A stretch of 64,000 nt of DNA from Streptomyces sp. SPB162 (GTDB taxonomy: Bacteria; Actinomycetota; Actinomycetes; Streptomycetales; Streptomycetaceae). Below, one piece after another: positions 38,926-47,131 of this stretch. The DNA is taken from the NCBI RefSeq assembly GCF_029504575.1, contig NZ_JAQFII010000001.1, positions 3,665,001 through 3,729,000 on the forward strand, in the 5' to 3' direction. Numbering within the stretch: position 1 is the first letter of the stretch; each line of letters starts with the position of its first letter. Made by a program: the position numbers and the translations under genes. A model generated the notes under the pieces. The model ran no database searches and was not told where the DNA came from. It saw only the letters and a list, made by a program, of their open reading frames with translations.

Positions 38926-40272
38926 TTGAAGCCAGCCGGAGATGTACTGAAGGACCTCACGCAGCCGTCGAACATCTCGGCCCATTCCAGCCTCGCGCTG
39001 GTCGGCAGCGTGGATGAGGCCGCCGCCGATGACGATCAGGCACGTGACGAGAAGGAGCTCGACCAACTGCGGCGCAAGCCCGGCCTCCAACCCATACCCG
39101 TGAAAGACCTGAAGCAGACGACCCAGTTGAGGCCCTGGGACGTGCTGCACACGCTCGGCCAGGCCATTGCCCTGTCGCGGCGGGGCGCCGGACGCGGCCT
39201 GGCCGAGCACTGGGGGTGCCTCAAGTACAGCCAGGCTCTGACCGGCGGTATCGACTCCTTCATGACCCTCTCTGCGGAGGGTCGGGAGACGGCGGACTAT
39301 TACAAGGCGATCCAGTCTGGGGAGCTCAGTACCGGATTCGCCCTGACCCTGGCCCGGCAGTTACTGAGCCGCCGCTATCCGGACCACTCTGTCTCGATCG
39401 TCCCTGCGGACACTGCGCTGCGGGCTGGCTGGGCCTTGACCAGCCGGGACTCAGGGCCTCGATCGGGATACCGCTACCGGCCGCAGTTCTTCGCCGAGAT
39501 CTGGAAGCCCGGAGAACCGTCACGGGTCATCCCGATCGCCTGCAAGGGCAACCACAGCAACGCCGCCAGCTCATACATCCAGCTTGCGTCCGCCTCCGCG
39601 CACGTCGAAGCGGTCCACATCGGGGCGTGGAATGAGACTCCGAGCCTCGTGTTCAGCACGGAACTGCCCACCGACGGAGCGCTCACCGTGCACGCCTTGC
39701 AGGCACGGGGAAGCGGTGGCCGACTGAGCGGTTCGGCTCCTGGCACGGGGCTTGACCAGCGAACCGAGGAGGACAACATCTTTCCGGGCATTCAACCGCC
39801 CGCCGATGGCGAGACGACCCCGAAGTCCGAGCCCGGTTTCCACGTCCAGCCCGAGCACTTTCCCTGGTTCCGGCAGGTCCTCGCCCGCACTGGCGCAGCC
39901 GGACTGACGGCCTTCGCCGGCGACAGCGCCGCTACAGCCCAGTACCTGACCAAACGGCAGGGCCAGCGGCACTTCACCGGCTTCACGCACGCGGCCACCG
40001 ACAGCACCCAGGACGCGAATCAGACCCTCCTCGACATTCCCTGCGTCGGCACGGACCATGTCTTCCGCCTCAACAGGACACGGGTCGAGGCATTCTCTGG
40101 AATGGATAAGCACCTGTTCCGTCATCTCGCAGCGGGCCGGGTGGAGCAGTACCGCACCGAGGTCCATGACCTTCGGAAGACCTGGCCTCTCCTCGCGTGG
40201 GATTCGGAGTGGAACGGTCCCGTCTCCGTCCATCATGACGGCTCCGTGCTCGCGATACGTGTGCTGCCCTGA
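38926..40272 (+). CDS. Unknown protein upstream of the integrase
   Basis: The 448-residue frame opens at TTG 38926, 5 nt after ggggga (38915-38920). I do not recognise it. The N-terminus is polar (KDLTQPSNISAHSSLALVGSVDEAAADDDQARDEKEL). A middle region LTLARQLLSRRYPDHSVSIVPADTALRAGW and RYRPQFFAEIWKPGEPSRVIPIACKGNHSN has the look of a nuclease-like or Schlafen-like alpha/beta fold (FFAEIW...ACKGN), but this is only impression. The C-terminal part contains TGAAGLTAFAGDSAATAQYLTKRQGQRHFTGF. No membrane segments are seen. It faces the integrase and ends at a strong hairpin. Confidence 0.65.
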   Translation: MKPAGDVLKDLTQPSNISAHSSLALVGSVDEAAADDDQARDEKELDQLRRKPGLQPIPVKDLKQTTQLRPWDVLHTLGQAIALSRRGAGRGLAEHWGCLKYSQALTGGIDSFMTLSAEGRETADYYKAIQSGELSTGFALTLARQLLSRRYPDHSVSIVPADTALRAGWALTSRDSGPRSGYRYRPQFFAEIWKPGEPSRVIPIACKGNHSNAASSYIQLASASAHVEAVHIGAWNETPSLVFSTELPTDGALTVHALQARGSGGRLSGSAPGTGLDQRTEEDNIFPGIQPPADGETTPKSEPGFHVQPEHFPWFRQVLARTGAAGLTAFAGDSAATAQYLTKRQGQRHFTGFTHAATDSTQDANQTLLDIPCVGTDHVFRLNRTRVEAFSGMDKHLFRHLAAGRVEQYRTEVHDLRKTWPLLAWDSEWNGPVSVHHDGSVLAIRVLP

Positions 40273-40295
40273 CATACGCGTGACAACCGGCCGGC

Positions 40296-40331
40296 AGGGT
40301 GTTGCGCCCTGCTCCGAGGGCGCAACACCCT
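40296..40331. terminator. Bidirectional terminator between the unknown gene and the integrase
   Basis: Perfect 15-bp arms (40296-40310, 40317-40331) with a 6-nt loop lie between convergent stop codons at 40272 and 40340. Confidence 0.9.
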
Positions 40332-40339
40332 ACGTGCCG

Positions 40340-41854
40340 CTAATGCACAGCCGCGCGTGCTCGAAGGAGTCCGCCGAGTACGCGGACCGGTGAGCGGGGG
40401 CTCATCTCCAGCCGGGCGTCGAGTGCCTCCTCCCACTGCTCGGTGAGGCCGACCAACAGCCGCTTGCGCATGCCCGCTGTGACGTGGGCGTAACGGGCGG
40501 AGACCGAGCCGTCGATGTGGCCCATGCGCTCGTCCATGAGCACCTTCTCCGTGCCGATGTCCTCCATGTGGGTCCGGTGGGAGTGGCGGAGACCGTGCGG
40601 GGTGAGCCCCCTGGCGATCGGGACCCAGCACGCGTCAGCCCGTGCCGAGGCATTGCGCCCCCGGACCGGGATGCCGGGCCATGGCTCGCCAACCAACGGC
40701 ACTGGTCGTGCCTCCTGGGGCGCCTTCTTCGGATAACAACCCGAGACGGCCGGGGTGAAGAGCCAGGTGGCGAAGCCGTTCCGGCGCCAGTGCGCGGTGT
40801 GCCCGACTACCGCGCCCCCACGTATGAACCCGAGATCCGCGATAGCCGCCTCCACCTTGGTGCGGGTGGCTTGGGTCACGCGATCGGGGTGGTTGAGAAC
40901 GTTGGACACCGTCCCCGTGGAGACATCGGCGCGCCGGGCGACGTCCACGAGCTTCGCACCGTGGTGTCCACCGGTGCGCGCCGCACCGTGGCCACAGAAG
41001 ACATACGTCCTGCCGTGGCAGGCGCAGGGGGTCAGCTTGGCGCGGGCGATGTGGTTGGCGACCAGCGCTGACAACCAGGGCGGGGCGTCGATGGTTCGGT
41101 AGCTGTCGTCCTTGGGCGGGCAGCGCACCATCTCACCCGTGTCCAGCTCGTACAGCTGCCATTCCACGCGGACCGCGCCGGGGCGGGCGAACTCGGTCTC
41201 CAGCCCCACGATCTCGCCCCAGCGCATCCCGGTGTACGCCTTGAGGATCACGGCAACGAACTCGTCGTCGCGGCCGGACAGCAGGGCAGCCCGTTCGGCG
41301 ATGAGCAGGATGCCGAGCGGATCGGTGACGACCTTCTCGGGGCCCCGGCCACGGGAGCGGCCCGCGCGCTTGCCCCGCCCGCGTCGCCTGGTCGCCGGGT
41401 TGGACGTGATCAGCCCTTCGTCGATCGCGTCCTCGAAGATCAGGTGGAACGTGGAGCGCCAGGTCTTGACGCTGGAGGCCGCGTACAGGGCCCTTTCCTT
41501 CTTCTCCCACCGGTCGACGTCCGAACGCAGGATGCCGGCGAGCGCATGGTCCTCGAAGTCGGGGAGGAGGTGCTCCTCGATGTGGCGCTTGTAATTCTGC
41601 ATGGTCGAGGCCGCCAGATCCTGGGCCCCGTACCAGCGGCTCGCGTACTCGCCGAACGTCTCCTGCCCCAGTGCGGGGTCGCGCCAGTCGCCGCGTCGGT
41701 ACTTGTTCTCGGCCTCGCCCGCCGAGCGTTGGGCCTCACCCTTGGTGGCGAACTTGATCGCCTTGCCATGCTCGTCGACGACGGTGAGGTGCTTGCCGGG
41801 AGCGGTCTTGTATCGGGCACGCCAGTAGCTTCCGCGCTTCTCCGCGAAACCCAA
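40340..41854 (-). CDS. Tyrosine recombinase (integrase) with an embedded LacI-type helix-turn-helix
   Basis: The 504-residue site-specific recombinase starts at ATG 41854. It has an N-terminal beta-rich arm domain (WRARYKTAPGKH), a SAM-like core-binding domain (TFGEYASRWYG ... SSVKTWRSTFHLIFEDAI), then the catalytic domain: R211 in AYTGMRWGEIVG, H420-x-x-R423 (HGLRHSHRTH), H446 (MGHIDGS) and nucleophile Y455 (SARYAHV). Between R211 and H420, residues about 300-345 read KLVDVARRADVSTGTVSNVLN...TRTKVEAAIADLGFIRG, a textbook LacI/GalR DNA-binding headpiece. It presumably integrates at tRNA-Pro. Xis lies 30 bp upstream. The insertion could add DNA contacts or autoregulate transcription; that is inference. 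Confidence 0.93.
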   Translation of the reverse strand: MGFAEKRGSYWRARYKTAPGKHLTVVDEHGKAIKFATKGEAQRSAGEAENKYRRGDWRDPALGQETFGEYASRWYGAQDLAASTMQNYKRHIEEHLLPDFEDHALAGILRSDVDRWEKKERALYAASSVKTWRSTFHLIFEDAIDEGLITSNPATRRRGRGKRAGRSRGRGPEKVVTDPLGILLIAERAALLSGRDDEFVAVILKAYTGMRWGEIVGLETEFARPGAVRVEWQLYELDTGEMVRCPPKDDSYRTIDAPPWLSALVANHIARAKLTPCACHGRTYVFCGHGAARTGGHHGAKLVDVARRADVSTGTVSNVLNHPDRVTQATRTKVEAAIADLGFIRGGAVVGHTAHWRRNGFATWLFTPAVSGCYPKKAPQEARPVPLVGEPWPGIPVRGRNASARADACWVPIARGLTPHGLRHSHRTHMEDIGTEKVLMDERMGHIDGSVSARYAHVTAGMRKRLLVGLTEQWEEALDARLEMSPRSPVRVLGGLLRARAAVH

Positions 41855-41884
41855 GTGCGTTTCCTTCCTCTTCGGTTCGGGGTC

Positions 41885-42235
41885 CTATGCGGCGGTGTCG
41901 AATTCGGATCGGTTGGACCGGCGCGGCGGCCTGGCGCGCAGGCGAGGCGATGGTGCAGCCGGTTCGGGTGCGCCGGACCGTCGGGCAGCCACCGCAGGTG
42001 GGGCACCAACTGCCGGCGGCCGTGCAGCAGTGGTCGGTCGCTCCTCGTGGAGGCGGATGATCTCGGCGAGATGGCCGGCGGTGAAGCGGTAAGCACGGCC
42101 CACGCGAGCAAAGGGGATCTGGCGACGGCGGGCCCGGTCCTTGACCCACCAGGCAGAGCAGCCGAGCACGGCGGCCACCTCGTCGGGGCGGTAGAGGCGG
42201 GACAGCGCAATCTCGGTGCCTGGCTGTTCAGCCAC
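41885..42235 (-). CDS. Excisionase-like helix-turn-helix (MerR/AlpA type) protein
   Basis: The 116-residue protein starts at GTG 42235. The N-terminal HTH_17 motif reads LYRPDEVAAVLGCSAWWVKDRARRRQIPFARVGRAYRFTAGHL, the standard excisionase/AlpA pattern. The C-terminal half is Pro/Ala/Arg-rich and ends RRSNRSEFDTAA. It lies immediately upstream of the integrase on the same strand (30-bp gap), so int and xis are co-transcribed. It should bend attachment-site DNA and drive excision. Confidence 0.88.
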   Translation of the reverse strand: MAEQPGTEIALSRLYRPDEVAAVLGCSAWWVKDRARRRQIPFARVGRAYRFTAGHLAEIIRLHEERPTTAARPPAVGAPPAVAARRSGAPEPAAPSPRLRARPPRRSNRSEFDTAA

Positions 42236-42419
42236 GCTGGATCGCCTCCTTCGCGGTACGGAGGCGAAAGGGCAACAGGGCAGGGGGCATGGCCTCTCGG
42301 CGCAAGGAAGTTCCTTCTCTGGCGCGCCGGTGCGACTTATGACGCGCCGGTTGATCACTTGGGTATGGAGCGGGGTGAAGTACGTTGCACCTGCCGGGTG
42401 TTGACCCACCCGGGGAGCG

Positions 42420-42689
42420 CTATGAGGGCTCGTTCCGCCAACTCGTCTCGGCGAGCAGAGCGAGCGGTGAGACGTCGAGGGCGGCTGCGATGGCGACGAG
42501 GTCGTCGACGTCGCAGCGGCGCTGTGTGCGTTCGATGCGGGACAACATCGTGATGGTCATGGGGCGGCCGAGCGTGGTCACCCGTTCGACCAGCTGGCGC
42601 TGGGCGAATCCGCGCGCTGTGCGGGCACGGGTAATAGCGCGGGCGGTCAGCACGCCGGCCGGACCAATTCCCAGAGGGCATTCAGGCAT
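42420..42689 (-). CDS. Small XRE-family repressor-like protein
   Basis: The 89-residue protein starts at ATG 42689. A single Cro/C1-type HTH covers most of it: TRARTARGFAQRQLVERVTTLG, ITMLSRIERTQRRCDVDDLVAIAAALDVSPLALL. It is divergent from the replication genes and lies upstream of xis/int on the same strand, the position of a lysogeny-type repressor that controls both sets. Confidence 0.88.
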   Translation of the reverse strand: MPECPLGIGPAGVLTARAITRARTARGFAQRQLVERVTTLGRPMTITMLSRIERTQRRCDVDDLVAIAAALDVSPLALLAETSWRNEPS

Positions 42690-43305
42690 GGGTCAGTTGT
42701 AGCTCTGCATTGCCGGTTTGGGTAACCGGCGATCTGCTGCTATGTTGCGCGTCATTTTTGTCAGATCCGGTCCCCTGACTCCCGCGAGCGAGGCAACATA
42801 GCCTGGAATCCGCCGTTGACCAAACACCTCGAACGGCGTTGATGGCGCGGCGTCTGCGACGCCTCTCACGTGGGACTCTGCATCGCCCGACCAAAACGCG
42901 CACCCATCAAAGCCCTCCAGAGGGCAATTTACCGATTGCCCCTTTTATGCCGCTTCTAGGTCAGCGGCCAATTCGGGTCTATCGTTTTAGGGAAGCCGTG
43001 CACGATGCGTTCGCCGAGAGCTGTTTGCTTTCTCGGCATAATGCTGGACTTGTGCGGAGAGGGTGTGGCTGTCTTGGCCATACGCCCGGAACCCCTGGGG
43101 TCGAACACATGAAAGACCCCCGGCGGGCCAACGCCGGGGGTTCAAAGTCCCTTATCAACCGAATTGGGACGATCAAGACGGTGGCGGCCACAAGGCCACC
43201 GGGTGAGGAACCGTCTATGCCACAACAAGCTACAGCCCCCGCGGCCGTAGTCGCGTACCCGTCGCCGAACTCCCCTGCTCTGCCTACGAAGGCGGGGCGA
43301 TAGAC
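42690..43305. other. Control region between the XRE gene and the replication genes; possible leader and origin
   Basis: 616 bp without a convincing long gene. A hairpin with 10-bp arms lies at 43116-43125 and 43132-43141. A 28-codon frame starts at ATG 43217 behind gtgagga (43201-43207) and stops just before the next gene at 43306; it may be a leader peptide. A longer open frame from 42839 spans the region but has no recognisable sequence. Divergent promoters for the XRE and replication genes must be here, and an origin is plausible. Confidence 0.45.
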
Positions 43306-44223
43306 ATGGCGCGGATACGCACCATTAAGCCGGAAGCCTTCATCTCCGAGTCGCTCGCCGAAGTGAGCGTCCATGCGGAGCGGACCTTTTTCGGCCTGCT
43401 CACCCAGGCAGACGACCACGGCCGCTTCCGCGACCAGGCCGCCGTCATCGCCGGCGCTCTGTGGTCCCTGCGCCCCGAGCACGGCCCGCTGGAAGTCGAG
43501 GACGACCTCACACAGCTCGACGGTGCCGGTCTGATCTGCCGATACGAAGGCGCCGACGGCAAGGGATACCTGCACATCGTCGCCTGGGCACGCCACCAGA
43601 GGATCAACCGGCCCAGTGGCAGCCGCTGCCCGGCCTGCCCCCGCCACCAAGGCGGTCGATCAGCCGAGACTGCCCCGTCAGCTCACGGTGTCCTCCGCGA
43701 ACAGGCCGGGAGCCCTCACGGAGGAGAGCCTGAGGGCTCCCGAAGACGTAGCGAGTCATCCGTGAACAGGGGAGCTGCAGGTCAGGGCAATTTCAGTGAG
43801 CCCTCACCACAACAACAGGAGGGTGCGGTGAGGACTCAGGGTCCGGATCTAGGACCTAGGATCCTGGATCTAGGATCACCTCCGGTGGGGAGCGCAAGCG
43901 CCCCCGCGCCCCAGACTGCCTCGGGTTCGGTCTCGGCCAAGAGCCTGGTCGGCGAATACGTCACCTCATGCGAACACCGGCCGCCCGGCGACGTGCTCGG
44001 CCACCTGGGCCGTGTGGTCGGCAAACTGCTCGGCGAGGGCCTCGCACCCGACCATATCCGCGCCGGGATGCGACGGATGCGCACCAAGGGCCTGTCCGTG
44101 CACCTGCTGCCGAGCCTGGTCAATGAGGCCATGAACGCTCCGCAGGCAGCTGCCGCCCCACACCGGGCGTGGACCAATCCAGCGCCAGCTGACGTCGAGG
44201 CGGCCTACGGAGGCCAGCTGTGA
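43306..44223 (+). CDS. Phage-type replication initiator-like protein
   Basis: The 305-residue protein starts at ATG 43306. The N-terminus MARIRTIKPEAFISESLAEVSVHAERTFFGLLTQADDHGRFRDQAAVIAGALW is the hallmark of a family found in actinophages and integrative elements beside a DnaC-like ATPase, and continues as a winged helix (LTQLDGAGLICRYEGADGKGYLHIVAWARHQRIN). CPACPRH follows, then a disordered Ser/Gly/Pro linker, then a helical C-terminus (LVGEYVTSCEHRPPGDVLGHLGRVVGKLLGEG). It likely recognises the element's origin. It overlaps the ATPase gene by GTGA, so the pair is co-translated. Confidence 0.82.
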   Translation: MARIRTIKPEAFISESLAEVSVHAERTFFGLLTQADDHGRFRDQAAVIAGALWSLRPEHGPLEVEDDLTQLDGAGLICRYEGADGKGYLHIVAWARHQRINRPSGSRCPACPRHQGGRSAETAPSAHGVLREQAGSPHGGEPEGSRRRSESSVNRGAAGQGNFSEPSPQQQEGAVRTQGPDLGPRILDLGSPPVGSASAPAPQTASGSVSAKSLVGEYVTSCEHRPPGDVLGHLGRVVGKLLGEGLAPDHIRAGMRRMRTKGLSVHLLPSLVNEAMNAPQAAAAPHRAWTNPAPADVEAAYGGQL

Positions 44224-44918
44224 CCACAGCCACCACCAGCCGCGAACCGCAGCGCATCAGCACCCTGGCCGCCCGCCTTGGCACGATCCTCGCCGACCGC
44301 GGCATCGACGCAACCGCCACACCCGCCGAGGCCCCCTCGGAGCGGGTGACCGCGCTAGAACTGGCCGAAGCCCGCATCCCGCCCCGCTACCGCCACGCCC
44401 TCGCCGACCACCACCAGGTCGCCGCCTGGGCCGACGAGGTAACCCTCGCCGCGCGGCCCGGCCCGAGCGGTACCCGCGGCATCGCGCTCGGACCATCCCT
44501 GCTGATCGCCGGACCTACCGGCACCGGCAAGACGCACCAGGCATACGGCGCGGTGCGGTCGCTACTGACCGCCGGGGTGCGACTGCGGTGGGAGGCAGCC
44601 ACCACGGCCGACCTGTACGCCCGCCTGCGCCCACGCGCCGGCCACGACGCCGAGCGAGACCTCGCCACTCTCAGCACCTGCCCGCTGCTGATCCTGGACG
44701 ACCTCGGCGCAGCCAAACAGTCGGAGTGGACCGAGGAGATCACCTACCGGCTGATCAACCGCCGCTACACCGAGCTGCTCCCCACCCTCATCACGACCAA
44801 CCTGCCGACCGCCGCGCTGCGCGACGCCGTCGGCGACCGCGTCGCCTCCCGTCTCGCCGAGATGACCACGACCGTCGTCCTCACCGGCGCAGACCGCAGA
44901 CGCCAGCCCGGCGTCTGA
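44220..44918 (+). CDS. DnaC/IstB-like replicative helicase loader ATPase
   Basis: The 232-residue AAA+ protein starts at GTG 44220 within the preceding stop. Walker A is GPTGTGKTHQ (98-107), Walker B LLILDDLGA (D160, D161), sensor-type TLITTNLPTAALRDAVGDRVASRLAEM and arginine-rich end ADRRRQPGV. DnaC-like loaders place the replicative helicase at an origin melted by the initiator, here the preceding gene product. It supports autonomous replication of the excised element. Confidence 0.92.
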   Translation: MTTATTSREPQRISTLAARLGTILADRGIDATATPAEAPSERVTALELAEARIPPRYRHALADHHQVAAWADEVTLAARPGPSGTRGIALGPSLLIAGPTGTGKTHQAYGAVRSLLTAGVRLRWEAATTADLYARLRPRAGHDAERDLATLSTCPLLILDDLGAAKQSEWTEEITYRLINRRYTELLPTLITTNLPTAALRDAVGDRVASRLAEMTTTVVLTGADRRRQPGV

Positions 44919-45013
44919 CCGCACGCCGCCGCCTCGCCTGACCGCTTCCTCACACCGCCCGCCTGCGCCCACGCCTGCCCACCCGGCGCGGCGGGCCTCT
45001 GGAGACCCCCTGT

Positions 45014-46309
45014 ATGACGCCATTCCCCCTGCCCGCACTGGGGCGCTGGACCCCGACGTCGCTCGCGTTTACCGCCCTCCTGGCCGCCTGCACGGTGCTC
45101 CTGGTCGGCCTGCTGATCTACCGACGCACTACCCGAAACCGCAGCAAGCGACAGCCCGGAACGCCCGCCGTCAGGGTCGCCGCACTGGCCGCGGTCGGCT
45201 GTACCGCCTACAGCGCCGACACCAGCTGGCGGTTCGCCGCCGACTACCTGGACATGAACGGAACCATCGAGCGCACCGCGATGTTCGCCGCCGCCGAACT
45301 CGCCCTCTTCGCCACGGCGCTGCTCGCGCGGCAGAACCTCCAGGGCCCCAAACAGACCCCCGGCCTGCCCGGCATCCTCACCTGGGTGATCACCGCTGTG
45401 CAGGTGATCCCCGCGTACGCCGAGTCGGGCACGGCCGGCGGCACGGTACGGGCCTTCGTAGGACCGGTCATGGCCGCGCTGCTCTGGCATCAGGCCATGG
45501 GCATCGAACTGCGCATCCGCACGCCCGAGGCCACCTCTCACAGCGTCCTCGCCCGGGTCGGCCGCGAAGTACGCGAACGCCTGCTCTCCCGCCTTGGTAT
45601 CGCCCAACGCGATCGAGATGCCGCGCAGATCACCCGCGACCGAGCCACCCGCAGAGCTGTCGCCCTGGCAGCCTGCCTTGCGGAGCGAACCGAGAAGCAG
45701 CGCGCCAGCTGGCGAGGCCGGCGCACTGCACGGCGGCTGTCACGGGCTATCGCCCAGGCTTCGGTGGGCATCGACCAGCGCCAACGGGAAGTGCTGCTGC
45801 AACAGCTCGCCGTCCGCCGTCACGCGACAGCACTGGCGACGATCGAACTGCCATCGCCCTGGACTGCTTTCACGCCGGACGGGCTCACCACGCGTCATGT
45901 CGAACCGACGACGCCCCAACACAGCCCACCAGGTGCCGACTACGCCTCCGAGACCGAGGAAGCCACGGAGCACCTCGGTGCCGACCTTCCCCCCGAGTCT
46001 GTGGCTCACCGATACGTGCGGAAACAACTCCCCCTGCACGATTGGGCACCCGCCCCCGCACCCGCCGAGCCGTCCCACGAGGAAGACGTCCCCGCGGCGC
46101 AACGCTACGGCCGCCCTCCCGGTGCCGAAATGGACGAGCTGCTCGCCATCGGCCGCGAGGCCGTCGCAGTGCACGGAACGGCCACCCGCGTCGTGCTACG
46201 CAACGCCATCCGGAAGGCCGACCTCACCATCTCCGAGGACCGGCTCACCGAACTCAAGGCGCTCCTAGCCGCAGAGCAGGGCGCCCAGACCAGCCTCCCA
46301 ACGGCCTGA
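45014..46309 (+). CDS. DUF2637 membrane protein of actinobacterial elements
   Basis: The 431-residue protein starts at ATG 45014. Five likely transmembrane helices cover residues about 10-160 (SLAFTALLAACTVLLVGLLIY, VRVAALAAVGCTAYSADTSW, MFAAAELALFATALLA, ILTWVITAVQVIPAYA, FVGPVMAALLWHQA). A cytosolic part rich in Arg/Gln helices follows (RDRDAAQITRDRATRRAVALAACLAERTEKQ), then an acidic Pro-rich linker and a C-terminal segment EMDELLAIGREAVAVHGTATRVVLRNAIRKADLTISEDRL that resembles a winged helix. DUF2637 proteins cluster with transfer and spread genes of Streptomyces plasmids. A role in conjugation is likely but unproven. Confidence 0.85.
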   Translation: MTPFPLPALGRWTPTSLAFTALLAACTVLLVGLLIYRRTTRNRSKRQPGTPAVRVAALAAVGCTAYSADTSWRFAADYLDMNGTIERTAMFAAAELALFATALLARQNLQGPKQTPGLPGILTWVITAVQVIPAYAESGTAGGTVRAFVGPVMAALLWHQAMGIELRIRTPEATSHSVLARVGREVRERLLSRLGIAQRDRDAAQITRDRATRRAVALAACLAERTEKQRASWRGRRTARRLSRAIAQASVGIDQRQREVLLQQLAVRRHATALATIELPSPWTAFTPDGLTTRHVEPTTPQHSPPGADYASETEEATEHLGADLPPESVAHRYVRKQLPLHDWAPAPAPAEPSHEEDVPAAQRYGRPPGAEMDELLAIGREAVAVHGTATRVVLRNAIRKADLTISEDRLTELKALLAAEQGAQTSLPTA

Positions 46310-46507
46310 CCGGATATCCGGTCAGCCACAAACGACGGCACGGGGATCCGCGGACCATCGACTCCGCCTGACCGCAGCCCCACGTTCACGCCGCCATGCC
46401 CGGCGCAGCACTCCCCCGCGATCACCCTCTCGCACCAGCAGGACGCGGGGTTACTGCCCAAGCGCCGGCCTGATCCGCTCATTCCCCCCTCCCATCAGGA
46501 GCCTTCC

Positions 46508-47131
46508 ATGCAGGATCCGTGCACCACCAGCCCGGACCACCACCAGAACGAGACACGACCCACCCCAGCCTCAGACGGAGCAAGATGGAGGTTCGGACAC
46601 TCCCCCGCCGGGGGAGCGTCCGAACCCGACCCCGCCCCAGGGGTAGCGGGGCCCGACCAGCGCCAGGGGGCGCCGGACGGGAAGGCTGCGACCGAGGGCG
46701 GATCGCAGCCAAGCGCGGCCGGGCGCAAGCGCCGGGCCAGGGGGAAATCACGACCGCGTGACAAGAAGCAGCGTCCCGCCCAGAGCGTCCGCCTCAGCGA
46801 ACGCGAACACGCCCTCATTCAGGCCGGCGCTGACGCCGTCGGCATGAGCATCGCCGGTTTCCTCGCGCACTCCGCCTTGGCCGCCGCCCGCGACCAGACC
46901 CGCACCGCCGCCACCATCGCAGCCGACCACGATGTCCTCACCGAACTGTTCGCCACCGGCCGCAAACTCGGCTGGGCCGGCAGCAACCTCAACCAGATGA
47001 CCAAGACCCTCAACTCCGGCGGCGACGCCACCCACGTCGAGGAGACCCTCGCTGACGTCCGCCATGCGGCCACCGCCACCAAGGCTGCCGTCGAGCGGAT
47101 CATCTCCCGCGCGAAAGGCGAGGCCGCTTGA
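46508..47131 (+). CDS. MobC-family mobilisation protein
   Basis: The 207-residue protein starts at ATG 46508. The first 85 residues are disordered, Gly/Pro-rich then strongly basic (KRRARGKSRPRDKK). The conserved part starts SVRLSEREHALIQAGADAVGMSIAGFLAHSALAAA, a ribbon-helix-helix-like DNA-binding segment, and continues GWAGSNLNQMTKTLNSGGD, the MobC (PF05713) signature. MobC opens and marks oriT for the relaxase. Its stop overlaps the TTG start of the relaxase gene, so the two are co-translated. Confidence 0.9.
   Translation: MQDPCTTSPDHHQNETRPTPASDGARWRFGHSPAGGASEPDPAPGVAGPDQRQGAPDGKAATEGGSQPSAAGRKRRARGKSRPRDKKQRPAQSVRLSEREHALIQAGADAVGMSIAGFLAHSALAAARDQTRTAATIAADHDVLTELFATGRKLGWAGSNLNQMTKTLNSGGDATHVEETLADVRHAATATKAAVERIISRAKGEAA

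Noticed and set aside
38437..39017. Overlapping plus-strand frames between the Mrr-type gene and the unknown gene
   Set aside because: They overlap supported genes on both sides and show no family resemblance or ribosome site.
40861..40980. A separate LacI-family regulator gene inside the integrase gene
   Set aside because: The HTH is in frame with the integrase and has no own start or sugar-binding domain; it is a domain insertion.
42839..43303. A 154-codon frame upstream of the replication initiator
   Set aside because: Arg-rich, no recognisable domain, crosses a hairpin; at most its last 28 codons may be a leader peptide.
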